Part shown: positions 33,740 through 46,700 of the stretch, in pieces
Layout of the letters: the number at the start of each line of letters is the position of its first letter
How positions within the stretch are numbered: position 1 is the first letter of the stretch
NCBI RefSeq assembly: GCF_947179165.1
Contig: NC_077237.1
Location: 64,773,523 to 64,837,522 of the forward strand
Direction of reading: 5' to 3'
DNA from: Solanum dulcamara
Taxonomy: Eukaryota > Streptophyta > Magnoliopsida > Solanales > Solanaceae
DNA length: 64,000 bases
The notes under the pieces: model-generated
Database searches by the model: none
Told to the model about the DNA's origin: nothing
What the model saw: the letters and a program-made list of their open reading frames with translations, nothing else
Made by a program: the position numbers and the translations under genes

Positions 33740-35007
33740 CTAACTTGCTCTTGTTAGCCACAATATCTTTGACATACTTGGTAAATTTTGAGATACCTTC
33801 AACACATCAATTAAAGGCAAGTTAATTTGTACCTGTTTAAGCATGTATGAATTATTCAAAACACTTCTCCTCTTTCTTCTTTTTGAATATTTATGGAAAT
33901 GGGGGAGGTAATTTTTTCCTTGGTTCGTGCTCCTTTTTTGGTAAGCTAGGCACACCGACTTCAACATCTGTATCTTTACCTTCACCTTCACTATCTTTGC
34001 TTTGTGGCGCTAACTCATCTAGTGGGCATTTACTTCGGGTACTCACATTATTTACCTTCTTGGGATTTTGATCAGTGTTACCTAGTAAAATGCCCTACGA
34101 GTGAGAATTTTGAGCACTGGCTAACTGCCCCACCTGCTTCTCTAAATTTTGAGTAGTGGTTTGATATTTATGAACATCCTCAGCCAGCTTAGTTTGGTTA
34201 TCCATGAGTTTCTAAAGCATGTCTTCTACACTCATATTTCCTGCATTACCTGTTTGTTGTCTACTCTTGCCATACTGATTGTAGTGTTGTGCTCCTTCTT
34301 GCTGTCTATATTGACTTTGGCCTTGGTGCTAATTCTGTTGGTTTTCACCCCAATAAATGTTTGGATGGTTCCTCCAACTATGGTTATAAGTGCTGTCATA
34401 ATTTTGCTGGCCTCCACCCCTCTATGTGTTCCCTATGAAATTTATTGATTCCAAATTTGCACCGCAATATTTTGTCATATGCTTACTGCTGCGACACACT
34501 TTGTACCGCATTTGTTGCTGCTGAACCACATTTACTGTAGCCTGCTACCTCCCCAATGCTAAGTTGTTGAAATGTGTAGACATCATATTTTTCATTTCTA
34601 CAACCCATGTTGGTAAGGCTATGAAAATATCAACTTCAAGCATACCAGCTTCTTTTTGGATGACAGGCGTAGATTTTCCTTCATTCCACTTAGGATTTCC
34701 CTGAGATATGCAGTTAAGCAATGTTTATAGCTCATCATATGTTTTCTCCAATGCCCGTCCACCTGCAGCAGAGTCAGGAAGAATTTTGGTACTGGATTCC
34801 AACCCTTTAATGAAGGTATAGTCTAACACCTCGTTAGCTTGCTAACGGTGGAGACAACTAATGAGTAAAGATTTGAACCTTTCCCAAACTTGGTACAAAA
34901 GTTTGCCATACTTTCATTTAAAGATCAAGATTTTGGCTCTTAGCTTTGCTGTCTTCCTCGAAGGAAAGAACATGATTAAGAATTTACTAGCCAAATCGTT
35001 CCATGAA
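33740..35007 (-). pseudogene. Athila-like gag, middle to C-terminal part, minus strand
   Basis: On the minus strand from 35007 downward there is WNDLASKFLIMFFPSRKTAK and LRAKILIF (the Gag core, equivalent to WNELAEKFL.KYFPP). Decayed stretches follow, then NTHSWRNHPN- and NIYWG-like segments near 34330-34400, an NLEKQVGQLASAQNS segment at about 34110-34150, and KVNNVSTRSK (the NAITLRSG-like linker). The last visible part is the pre-protease segment LPHFHKYSKRRKRRSVLNNS and MLKQVQINLPLIDVL. The 5' part is removed at 35007 by the LTR starting at 35008. Confidence 0.75.
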
Positions 35008-36714
35008 TGTAACATCCCTTAAAATGCTCACAAGTAACTTAAGAATGCCTTAGAAATAGGCCACTCATGTAATAAATTATCCTTAACATTTTTGGAAAAT
35101 CTGAGTTCGGAATATCGATTAGGGGGGTCAAAACCTGAGGGAAAATAGTCTTGGTGAATTTTTAGGCTCGTATATCGAAAGATAAATTTTTGAAGAAATT
35201 GCGCAAAACCGTAAGGTGTGCGGTAAGTCCGCATCGCAAACTTTCTTGCCTCCGCATCGTGGACCTGGAAATGTGTTTTTGGACGAATTTCGTTTTTAGT
35301 AAGGGCACTTTAGACTTTTCCCTAAATTGATAGCTAATGAACCTAGGCGTTTAGGACCTAATTCAACTCTATAAATTTACCTAAACCTCTAATTCTATTC
35401 ATTCTTCTACAATTCACCTACTCATATATTTCTCTCTCTACACAAGACTCTCAAGGGCTCCGTTGAAGACTTTAAGTAAATTCACTCAAGCTCTTTATCA
35501 AAACTCTCAAGTTCTTCCAAATTATTTGGTGTTCTCACTTAAGGTATGTGGGTATTGATTCATGGAATCTTTCATCCATGAAGCCCAATCAATTTATCAA
35601 GATTTTCTATCAAATTAAAGTATGGTATTTTATGGGTTTTATGATCTCTATTCCAATTGCATGAATTATGATTCAAAGTATGATCATGATTCTATTTTGA
35701 TATAAATTGATGGTTATTGCATTGAATTGAAGAGTTTTCCATCAATTCTCCTATTTTGATTTCTAGGGTTCATGATGTAAAATATGAGTATTTTCAATTA
35801 TATTTCCTAATGATATTATCTATATGAATTATGTATGGGCTGAAAGAAAGTTTATAATCATACATGTTTTCAAGTCAATTTCATGATTTTTACGTCAATT
35901 GATCATGCATTCATGTCTTACCCTAATTTCAAGTATAAGCTATGATCATGAATTTCCAAGTATGAACTATGTCTATGTATGTATGATTTGTAAGTGGAAG
36001 GACAATGTCCGCATTGCACTCATGTTATGAAAATGAGCTACTCTATGATTTCAAACCTATGATATATAAAATTATGATTTCCATGTTATGTATGTATTTC
36101 GTGGGATTTTACTTAGCATCGAATGTGGATTTGACGTGGGGGCTCAAAATATGGGGTCCGTATATAAAGTCTCTTGTCTCATAACTACTTGCCACTGTAG
36201 GATTTCCTTTTTTCCTAGCTAGTGGATCCACATATAGCAAATGCATGACCCGCCTAGCGGGTAGAGTCCACCTTGGCAAGTAGATTTCCCTTTCCTCCGA
36301 TGTAGGAGAAACATTGGGATTCCATGTTATAGCTCGCATGGTATTATTATCGGTTATGGTTCCTATCCCATATATGTATGGTCCTTTTTATGTTTTAAAT
36401 GACTAATCCTATATTTTACTTTATATGATACTCTTATTGTTTAATATGAATTGATCCTTCTTAAAGACTACTTATGATTTTTACTACTTCTCCTATCATG
36501 CTATTTAAAATGGTCATTTATACAAGCATGGTTTTCTATGCATTGCATTGCCTACATACTAAGTACATTCCAACGTATTATTGCATACTTTTTGCCTATA
36601 TTGTCTCATAATATAGGGGTTGAGGTTGAAGATCCTATTCTTCTACGTGGCTTGTTAAGCTTTTCTATTCGGCGGTGTTTTTGGTGAATCCTCATTTATC
36701 GAGGACTAGGATAA
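35008..36714 (+). repeat. gypsy LTR fragment, plus strand, in gag of the Athila-like copy
   Basis: It starts TGTAACATCCC at 35008, immediately after CCATGAA of the Athila-like gag. It includes TAGCTAGTGGATCCACATATAG (20-base part GCTAGTGGATCCACATATAG, about 36218) and TGGTGAATCCTCATTTATCG near its end. The last roughly 300 bp expected for the LTR are missing: at 36714 the sequence switches to an LTR of the opposite orientation. Confidence 0.65.
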
Positions 36715-39700
36715 CCTTCGATGGGGGCTTAGGACAAGCTCCTAGCTCACTCTAGCAATAAAAGAAATGTCTAAGCAAAAGAAACATGAATTAAAGTCTT
36801 ATCCTCGGTAGAATGAGGACTCACCAACTCTTAGAACTCTAAAGCAAACTCGTGCCATAATTGGGGTAATTGGGAGTGTCGTCTATCCCTACATTATGAG
36901 ATAATATATGCAAAATATATGCTAGTACGTTTAAATGTACTAATTATGTGAGATATGCATGAACAACGAAATAAGGCATAAACAATATGTATATAGGATG
37001 CATGACCAATGTAATGAAAAGCATGAAATAAGGCTTGGAAATCATTTGAAATCATATTAAAAACTTGTGGTCAATGCATCATAAACATCATAGTAAAACT
37101 TACTTCATGTCATATAACTTCTGAGATAGGACCTTTAACCTTATAAGAGATCATGGACATGTGAAATATATTAGTAGTCATAGTAAGAAATACCTTAAAC
37201 ATCGAGAGAAGGACCTTATAACTTAGTGAGAGCGACCATTGACCTCCATAAACCATGTGAGCTATAACATGGAGTCCCAATGTTTACCCATACATAGGAG
37301 GAAAGGGGGAGACTACTTGCCTTGGTAGACTCTTATATGCCTTAGTGAATCCACTAATGTACATGAAGGATCAAGCCTCAACTACGAGCAATCCTCTAAG
37401 GAATCAAGCCGTTTCTACGGGTTATCCTCTAAGGAATCAAGCCTGTTCTAGGGTTGATCCTTTATCCTAGGGTGGCACATATTTATGCGATAATGGGATC
37501 TTTCTACGAGTCTCTTTCCTTTTCTATGAGAGAGAATGTCTTTCCTAAGGTCTACTTGGTGCTAGGTAAACTCTCAATGAAATAGATAAACCATAAAACA
37601 TAAACTCAATCATCATGTGGGAGGGGCCATATCTACTACCCGTCCACTCTTCATAAGAACATAATCATGGAATAGCTCCTTAACTTTATCGCATGTAATA
37701 TGAGCGTAGACCTTTCATCATCACATATTTTTATTGTTAAAACATCTTTAGGGTCTTAAGTCACTGTATTATTAACTTGCTCGAACATTATACAATCATC
37801 ATTCACAAAACTTCTTTGTAAAAAGAACATTTAAACTCATTTGTAGACCTTGTCAAACATTCATAAAGCTTTCGTTGAATATAACTTGGAACTCAAGATC
37901 ATATCTTATACTTGCAACTTAGGGTAAAACATGCATCATGATAGACGGACTTATCACAGCATAATAATTTCTTTGCTCTTAACTTTGATCATCATTATAA
38001 ATTTTATCATAAAAATCATAATATCAACTTTAAGTCCTGAAAACTTTACTTGAAGATCATTGAACTCGTAATCTATATCATGAAAATCATCTTTGACTTC
38101 ATAATCTAAACTTGGAAATAGCTTCATGCATGGACATTAATAATTTGACTTAAAATCATGCAATTCATATGAAAACATGTATATAATGATCATTGATAAC
38201 ATCTAAAAATGGAATTAAATTAGCCCAATACAATTCATCAAAACTAGGGTTCATAATTAATTGAAATTGAAAGAAACTTTGAGAAAACCTTGGGACTTCA
38301 TGAGTAAAAGGAACCTATGAATCAATCCCAACATATCTTGATTTAATAAACTAAGAAATTGAAGATAAACCTTGTTGATCTTGAGACCCTAGCTTGAGTA
38401 TGGGAGAAAACCTTTGAGAGGAGCCCTTGGGAGAAAAGACTTTTGATCTTTGAGAGTTAATAAAAGAATGAAAGTTTAGAAATACTTAGGGTAGTCAATA
38501 GTTGAGAACTTAGTACCAAAAATGTCCAAATACATTGAGGAACTTATAGGAAAAAGACCAAACAACCCCTCATAAAAATTGTTCGAAGGACCCTATGATG
38601 CAGCCTTACGGGTTGTCAAAAATATTATGGGTCGTAGACCCCTTTCGTCCTATAAAACCTTGAAAAAAAGCCAAAAAATGAACCTCTGATATTTTTTTAC
38701 GACTAATGTTATGGGTCGTAACGATTTCTATGGCTCGTGACTTGGCTCCACAGGTTATAACTCAAGGTCGTAATATTTCCTATGGGTCTTAACTTGACAG
38801 TCTTTAGTTAAATAGTAATAATTTTTACTCCGAACTCCAAATGAAAAATAATTGGTGGCGTTTGAAAGAATATTCAATGGACTTTAATTTTATAGGTAAT
38901 GGGCCACCTAATTCCTTATATTCTAGGATATATGATCATTTAAAGTTGACCTGAGTAAATTCTTTCACCGAAACTCAATCTGTAATGAAGCTTTCAACTG
39001 AACTTTGTGCTAGAGGATTCTTGTGACCTTAAAACATTTCCAAATCTTTTCCCACACTTAATAATTGGTTTTATAATCTATGCACAATTAAGAATCACCC
39101 TTTTATGACACTATAGATGGTTTCTTTGATCGTTATTTGTTCTACGGGTTGTTAACATCAGTCGTCAAAGTAGTGCTCAAAAATCATAGGTTGTTGTAAT
39201 GAAACTTAGTCCCTACTACTCGTCATTATGAGTCATCCACTCTCCTACTAGTCATATAAATGACTCATCAATTTCCCCTTTCACATAGTAAAAAATTTAG
39301 AATTCTGGACCCAATTCTATGACTCGTCACTCATCGTACAACTCATCCTTTTGAGTCATTTTAAAAATACTGAGCCTTGTCAATTTTACAAAATCAAAGA
39401 TCAACTCTACGACTCACTCTATGAGTCATCACCATTCCTACAAGTCGTCAACTTAACTCATAAACTTAGTTCCAAACTTAGTCAATTTTGCAACCCCAAT
39501 ATAATTCCTACGAGCTTCTTCTATGACCCGTAGGAGTCCCTACCACTCATAGGTCAAGTTGTAAACTCTGGGACAGTCCCTTTTCTTGGAATTTTCTTTC
39601 GTTTTGACTTTTTTACTTTTGGAGTCTTACAGTAGGCCAAGTCGTAAACTCTAGGACAATCCCTCTTCTTGGAATTTTCTTTCATTTTGACTTTTTTCAA

Positions 39701-39719
39701 ATTTTGGAGCCTTACAACA
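36715..39719 (-). repeat. gypsy LTR, minus strand, facing the previous one
   Basis: Its outer end on the plus strand is CTTACAACA at 39719, so the minus-strand LTR starts TGTTGTAAGGCTCCAAAATT. It runs down to 36715, where TCGATGGGGGCTTAGGACAA matches the interior of related LTRs (8045, 32275). Roughly 3.0 kb are present and about 250 bp of the LTR 3' end are missing. Together with 35008-36714 it forms an inverted pair. No internal element sequence lies between them. Confidence 0.65.
39551..39718 (-). repeat. 84-bp direct duplication at the LTR start
   Basis: Two adjacent copies start near 39551 and 39635, each running from AGGTCAAGTTGTAAACTC or GGCCAAGTCGTAAACTC through TTGGAATTTTCTTTC and ATTTTGACTTTTTT-like text to CTTACAG or CTTACAAC. 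The LTR head (TGT...) is therefore duplicated, so the LTR effectively has two start-like ends. Confidence 0.7.
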
Positions 39720-40261
39720 AAACAACTGCAAACTTGAACTATTGGGACATAATAGATAGACAACAGAGGAGTTCTAAGAAATAATGCTAGGAGGATGGGG
39801 AGTTTTTTTGAGTGAAAGACTTGAGGATAAGTGATAGGTGATCAGTAGAACTCTCATAGATTTGAAGCAACCTATCCTTAAGATTAGAGACCTATGAAGA
39901 AAGACCATCATTTTCTTCCTTAAGATCCTGCACTTCAGGAGAACCTGGTCCGTCTGATTGCAACATAGCCAGTTGTTCTTTGAGTCTCGCAATCTTAACA
40001 TTTTTAGCACTTAGTAGTGTTTTCATTTCCTCCAGTTTATGCTTCAACTGGTTCTGTTCAATTAGAAGTTCAAATATCTTGCTCATCTGTCCTTTCTTGC
40101 CTTCCAAACACTCAAACTCCACTACGGTGTTCATAGAAAATAAATGTTTCACAGTTCCTCTCACACCTGCACCTAGAGGAACATTGAATTGGTTGAATAC
40201 CCAAGTGAGTTAGTATCCATAACTCATGCCCTATTTTCCATTCTTAATAGTGATTGTCTTG
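39720..40261 (-). pseudogene. Env-like ORF of the Sirevirus, C-terminal part
   Basis: Minus-strand text starting at the LINE target duplication reads KTITIKNGK, a stop, then GMSYGY, a stop, LTWVFNQFNVPLGAGVRGTV and KHLFSMNTVVEFECLEGKKG. It then enters an open coiled-coil-like stretch (SKIFELLIEQNQLKHKLEEM, KTLLSAKNVKIARLKEQLAM) and ends about 39890 with EVQDLKEENDGLSS. It continues the reading frame of the N-terminal part at 50063-51890 (same frame across the duplication). Env-like ORFs of this type occur after pol in Sireviruses; their function is unproven. Two stops show that it is inactive. Confidence 0.75.
40250..40261. repeat. Target-site duplication of the LINE, left copy
   Basis: GTGATTGTCTTG at 40250-40261 is repeated exactly at 50051-50062, on both sides of the LINE. 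A length of 12 bp fits target-primed reverse transcription. Removing one copy plus the LINE restores the env-like reading frame. Confidence 0.9.
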
Positions 40262-40273
40262 GATTACAACGCT

Positions 40274-40303
40274 CTCATCTCTAACGGTCTCATCTCTAAC
40301 GGT
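40274..40303 (+). repeat. 15-bp duplication in the LINE 5' UTR
   Basis: CTCATCTCTAACGGT occurs twice in tandem, and a third partial copy (CATCTCCTATCTCAC) follows. It lies 12 bases from the 5' end of the LINE. Possible regulatory repeats of the 5' UTR; no function can be read from the sequence. Confidence 0.6.
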
Positions 40304-40400
40304 CATCTCCTATCTCACACTATTCATCTCCGGTCAGTTCTAAATGGCTTCACCGCCGCCGGTGAAGCTCCCGTGGCCTCCAAATATAGAGTAACAAACA

Positions 40401-43400
40401 ATGCCAGCTACTGTCACTCTGAATCTGCAAAATAACACTGCAATTTCAAGTGAAGCTGGTTTGAATCAACAACAATCGGCAATCACTGTCTCTGAAGAGG
40501 AGCTGAGAATTGCACACAAGATCATCAATTTTCAAAAACATGGTTTGATTCGAGTATCAAGAACCGTGGTAGATGATTCCTTATCTTTTAGACTACATAC
40601 AGTCCAAAAATTGGATCAAACCGCCGCACCATTTGAGAGCAGTGATCAGGCGACGCCTGAGAGAAACATCGCAGAGTCGCCGGAGTTGCGCCTTCATATT
40701 CGAAGGGGCTCCGGTGACTTTCGAGACGGCGGACCCCCTGGGGTTTGTTCCCCAACTCATGGCGCTCCTACCACCAAAATTTCAACCCAAATGGACGGTG
40801 AAATTATTGGGGACGATGGTACCGGCGAGGTTGCCGGAGCTCAGGCGACATTTTCAGGTGGAAACCAATGGAAAACACCCCACCAGCAACTCACAAACAC
40901 TAGAGAAGGACTCAAATCCTCTCAAATTAGATCGAATTTGCCAAATCTACAGGGTCACTATCAGAGTGCCGGTGCCGAAGGCCAATGCGCAACTTCCCAT
41001 CCACAAAAGGTGTCTCGAATCAGCAATAACAAATTCAAATTCAAAAAGTCGTCGAGACACTCGTCAAGGTGATATGCACATTTTCACTGATATTCAAGCT
41101 GATGAACACACATTGGTTCAAGACCAATATCAACAATATGGTTCCAAAAATGATAAACATGCCTCAGGAACTTCACAGCAATATAACAGTGCCAATGTTA
41201 CAGACCCCCAAGGTAAGACCAATCCTTCCAACTTGATATACTCTGAGACTGCCAACTTGATACCCAGTGGAGTTCCTTTGCAACCTAATGCAAATGTAAT
41301 TCCTAGTAATGCTGTAGGTAACTCCTTGCAGGGCACTGACCATACCAAAGTCACTTCTAAAAGCAGCCCTGAAATTCCTGCCAAAATGCCTAACAATTCT
41401 ATTCCTCAAACTAGCAACCAGCTACACACTCAACAGCCTACCACCACCCACAATAGTTTCCCTAAGGTGTCTAGTAATTTTGACATCCAGGTTCAAACTA
41501 GCCAACCTAAGGTGCCCATCAGCTATGCAAATGTTGCTCCTAGACATGTTGGACCTAAATCAGTCAATACCCAACCTCAACCAAATTCCACTAACCAAAA
41601 CCCCCAGAAAAATAATTTTCCCAATTTAAAGGACCAGGTCCTTCAGCCTGCCCCTTACACTGTAGTTCAGACCTTTGCTGCCAAGCTCAGAAATAATCAA
41701 GCAAAAAATGAGGCTCCTATTGAATTAGCCACCCCTGAATACACAACCAAACAGGGTCTGCTTGCTGTGTTTTTTGAAAAAGAAGACTTTATGCACAAAC
41801 TAGCTCAAAGATGCAAATACACCTTGGTTGGCAAATTTACCCATACCATGCCAAAGATAGAGTTGATAAGAGGGAGTTTTATCATTCAAACTCAGCTCTC
41901 AGGAGGTGTAAAAATTGCTCATTTCAATGCTAGACATGTCTACATTGACTTGGATAATGAGATGGATTACAATACTGTCTGGACCAAACAAAGAATGACA
42001 ATAGAGGGCCAACTCATGAGGATTCAGACATAGACACCTACTTTTAAACCGGATGAAGAAACCCCAATAGTGCCAATCTGGGTAGCCTTACCAGAACTAC
42101 CTTGGCATTGTTATAACATGGAGTTCACCACTACCCTACTAGCCTCTGTAGGGAAGGTACTTTATCTAGACACTGCTTCCATACAAAAAACAAGGGGAAG
42201 CATAGCCAAGGTGAGACTTCAAGTGAATCTCACCAATAAAAGACCTCCCCATGTTTGGCTGGGATATGACAAAACTGACAAAACTCTAGGGAGGTGGCAA
42301 GCTATTTTATATGAAAATGTACCTGATTACTGCATGTACTGCAAACATCAGGGTCACTTGATACATGTTTGTAATATTCAAAGAAGGGATGAAGAACAAA
42401 AAAAAAGAAGAAACAGCAAAATTGAACAAAAACAAGGAAGGCATGCTAACCAAGGATCATGATGACACAAATATCAATACATCTGTAAAAGATTCTCCTG
42501 CCCAGCCACAATAAACACTTGACAATGCAAAAGAACTATTGTGGCAAGTTCAGAGAAAGAAACAATCTAAGGGACAAAATAAGCCCCAACAAACAAATGT
42601 GATCAGTTCTTTTCAACCACAGCAGAACAGGGGAGTTGATAAACCTCAACAAAACATCACAGGTCCAGGTAAGTCCTCTACTTCTATTTATACTCTCAAT
42701 AATAATATTGATCTTGTTACCCAGGATCAAACCAATAACCAAGATGCAGGAGAACCAAGTAACCAAAGGAATTCCACTTTGAAGAATTCAGCAAAAATGC
42801 AGGAAAACACCATAATTCAACAACAAAGTACTACTCAAGGGAGCAATGTACCAATGAATGCAGGTATTGACTTATTACTCCCCATACCCCTTACACCCCC
42901 ACATCATATTTCTGCTGCTGTTGGCTGTGTAGTTGATGGAGGAAAGGTTGGAGGAGTAATGGAGAACCCCACTAATCTGCAGGATGGGGAACCCAAAAGG
43001 GGAGGGATTTTGTCTCATGTTCTGCATGAGAATATCACTGACCTTAGGAGTGCCCTTACAACCCCTGCTACCCCTGCACACAAGGCTCAAAATGACATAC
43101 CAAATACTGAATCCATCAGAAGAGATCCCCCTACTGATAATTCTACCATGCAAAACATCTTAGGCTCTATGGCCAAGGATTTGGGATCCTTTGCAAGCAG
43201 TAATGGCAAAGACTCTAATGCAAAAAAGAACAAGTTAAGCAAAAAAAGGAGAGAGGCCATCAAAAAGAAATCAAACCTTTTTGAGAACTACCAAACTCTT
43301 TTAACTGACAGTGTTGGAATGCAACAAAGTGAACAGGGATGTCAACAATTTGTACTTGCTGATGACCAGGTGGGTATAGATATCACCCCTCTTCAAAATC

Positions 43401-43738
43401 CAGAGGTAGCTACAGATCACTTCACCTACAACACCAACATACAGGACCCTATTGATGAGTATGTTGTATGTGATTCAGAAAATGAAGATGATAATAATTA
43501 TCAGCCCTTGCATGATTAGGAGGAGGATGATATTATAAGTGAGCACTTAATCAAAAACATCAACCCCTCTTCTGAGAATATATATGAGGAAGATATCCAA
43601 CAGGTGGCTAGTTCACAGGGTCTATCTCCTAGAGGGATACATAGGACCAGATTCAGCAACAAGGCAAAAATTTCTACAAAAACTGCCCCCACAGGCAGAC
43701 CAAGTACCAGGTCCCATACTTCAAGAATTTCTCAATGA
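40401..43738 (+). pseudogene. LINE ORF1: DUF4283-like RNA-binding protein with zinc knuckle
   Basis: ATG at 40401 opens MPATVTLNLQNNTAISSEAG. The likely coding frame then moves to the next frame at about 40600. That frame is open from 40573 to 42462 except for TAG at 42031-42033. The middle part carries a DUF4283-like domain: LLAVFFEKEDFMHKLAQRCK, FIIQTQLSGGVKIAHFNARH, MRIQT-stop-TPTF, then VWVALPELPW-like text (read PIWVALPELPWHCYN). A CCHC knuckle follows (CMYCKHQGHLIHVC, 42331-42372). A second frameshift near 42460 leads to a long QN-rich and acidic C-terminus with TAA at 42512 and TAG at 43517, ending SRISQ at 43738. ORF1p of L1 elements coats the element RNA. Which ATG is original is unsure: the 40573 frame may be the true start. 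Confidence 0.8.
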
Positions 43739-46700
43739 TTAGTACCCTTAGCTGGAATGTAAGGGGTATAAATACCCAAGGAGCCATGGATAGAACAAAA
43801 ATCCCCACAAATATCCATCAAATTTCTCTTATAGCTCTAATGGAACCTTTTTCTGATAACTCTCAGTTACAATACTTCAGAAACCAGCTCAATATGGACC
43901 ATGCCATCCACAATCCCAATGGTAAGATTTGGATTTTCTGGACCAAAGATGTGAATTGCAAAATTTTGGAGAATGATGAGCAACTAATCACTTGTGAACT
44001 CAATCATGTTTTGATCCCAAATCAATTCATCACTACCTTTGTCTATGCTAAATGTAAAGATCATCTCAGAAGACCTTTATGGGACAGCCTTCTACAACAG
44101 TCTACTACATCCAATCCATGGTGCACTATAGGAGACTTTAATGTTATTGTAGTCCCTGAAGAAAAATTAGGGGGTGTCCCCTATAATATGAGAAAGAGTT
44201 TTGAGTTCATTAGCATTATTGAGGCTTTAGGTCTTCAAGACCTTGGTTTCTCAGGTCAGAAATACACCTGGTCCAATCTAAGGGGTATCAACTTTAGAAT
44301 TTGGAAGAGACTTGATAGAGGGATGGTTAATGACAACTGGCTAGAAACCATGCCCCATACCAGCATTACTCATCTTCCTTCAGTGGGTTCTGATCACTGC
44401 CCCTTTCTCTTAGAAATGATTGACCAACAACACAACCCCATCAAGTATTTCAAATTCCTGAACTGCTGGCCTGAGCAACCTTCCTTCATGGATACTGTCA
44501 AGAATTGCTGGAGCAGACCTTCTAATGGAAATCCAATATGGAGTTTTCATCAGAAAATAAAAAGACTTACTGCTACTCTTAGCAGCTGGTCAAGAAATCA
44601 ATTTGGAGACATCTATGCTAAAGTCAAAGCATATGAGGAGAAGGCTAGACAAGCTGAAGAGAATCTGATCAGTCTGAACACCAATGAAAATAGGTCTCAA
44701 CTGCATGCTATCAATGTTGAGTACATTAGATACATGAAGATGGAGGATTCTATCCTCAGACAAAAGTCTCAACTTCACTGGTTCAAAGAAGGTGACAGGA
44801 ACTCTAGCTACTTTCATGCTCTCATCAGAGGCAGGAGAAGAAAGCTCCACATCCACAGAATCCAAAATGAAGAAGGCTCTTGGGTGCAAGGTGATAAAGA
44901 GATAGCTGATGCTGCTTGTGAATATTTCTAATAATTTTTTACTGGAAAGGAGGAGCACATCCAATAGCAGACACTCCAATGCATCCCTACAATGGTGACT
45001 GACAAAGACAATGATGAGCTACAAGCCATGCCTACTATGGAAGAAGTGAAAACTGTTGTTTTTACTATGAATCCTCACTCTGCTACTGGCCCTGATGGGA
45101 TGAATGGAAATTTCTTTCAGGTGTGCTGGGACATCATCAAAGAAGACCTCCTTAAAGTGATCATATCCTTCTTTTGTGGACAAACTATGCCTAAATATTT
45201 CACCCATACTTGTTTGGTTCTACTCCCAAAAGTAAACCATCCTACAAAAATCTCTGAGTTCAGACCCATAAGCCTTAGCAACTTCACAAACAAAATCATT
45301 TCCAAACTCCTCTACCTAAGACTTGCTCCTATTCTTCCCAACCTTATTTCCTTGAACCAATCTGGCTTTGTCAAGAATAGAAACATCTCTGAAAATATAA
45401 TGCTTGCCCAGGAAATAATCCACCAGATCAAAAAACCAAATGTTGGAGGCAATATTGTGATAAAACTTGACATGACCAAGGCTTATGATAGGGTCTCTTG
45501 GAATTACACTTATCTTGTGATGAGAAGAATGGGATTTAAAGAAACCTTCATTGACATGGTTTGGAGAATCATGGCTGAAAACTGGTACTCTGTTATAGTC
45601 AATGGATCAAGACATGGTTTCTTTCACTCCACATGGGGTCTCAAACAAGGTGATCCTCTCTCCCCTGCTTTATTTGTCTTAGGTGCTGAAGTGCTGTCCA
45701 GACTACTGAATAATCTTCATCATCACCCCCAATTCCATGGCTTCTTTATGGCAAAAAAGGGACCTCAGATCAATCATCTGAGTTTTGCAGATGATATCAT
45801 CATCTTTACTTCTGGAAGAAGGCACACCTTAGATCTCATTATGGAAACATTAACTACCTATGAAAGAGTTTCTGGACAATTGATTAACAAGCAAAAAAGT
45901 CATTTCATGGTTCCCTCCAATGCTTTCAAGTCTACTGTACTGAGAATCAAGAGTATCACTGGTTTCAACCAAAAGAGTAGTCCTATAACATACCTGGGAT
46001 GTCCTATTTATATTGGTAGGCAAAGAGTTATTTACTACTCTGATCTTATTGCAAAAGTTGTAAGCAGAATAACTGGTTGGCATGCTAAAATCCTGAGCTA
46101 TGGGGGTAGAGCTATTCTTGTGAAGCATGTTATTCAAGCCATGCCAATACATTTGCTTTCAGCCAGCATCCCTCCCTCAACCATCATTAAGCAGATTCAG
46201 AGCATCACTGCTAACTTCTTCTAGGGATGGAAAAATGACAAGAGGAAGTACCACTGGTCCTCATGGAAGAACCTTAGCTATCCTTATGATGAAGGGGGCA
46301 TAGGGTTTAGACAAATCACTGATGTGGTCAAATCTTTTCAATACAAGCAGTGGTGGACCCTTAGAACCAAGAACACCTTGTGGGGAGAATTCCTTAAATC
46401 CAAATACTGTCAAAGGGCCAATATTATTACAAAAAAGTGGGACACTAGTCAGTCCTTAATTTGGAAGCACCTCATGAACAACAAACACAACATTGAGCCT
46501 CACATTCAGTGGCAAATTAAGTCTGGCTCTTGTCTTTTTTGGTGGGATAACTGGCTGGGGGTTGGCCCTTTAGCTCATTTTTCTTCTAACAGCTGTAGGT
46601 TTAACCACACCCAAGTTTCAGCTTTTCTAACTAATGGCTAATGGAATGTTGATCTCATTATCCAAAAAGCCCCTCCTCAGTTTGTTCCTAACATTTTAGC

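Noticed and set aside
42536..43153. Minus-strand ORFs opposite LINE ORF1
   Set aside because: Shadows of the QN-rich ORF1 C-terminus. The plus-strand frame has the knuckle and fits between ORF1 core and ORF2.
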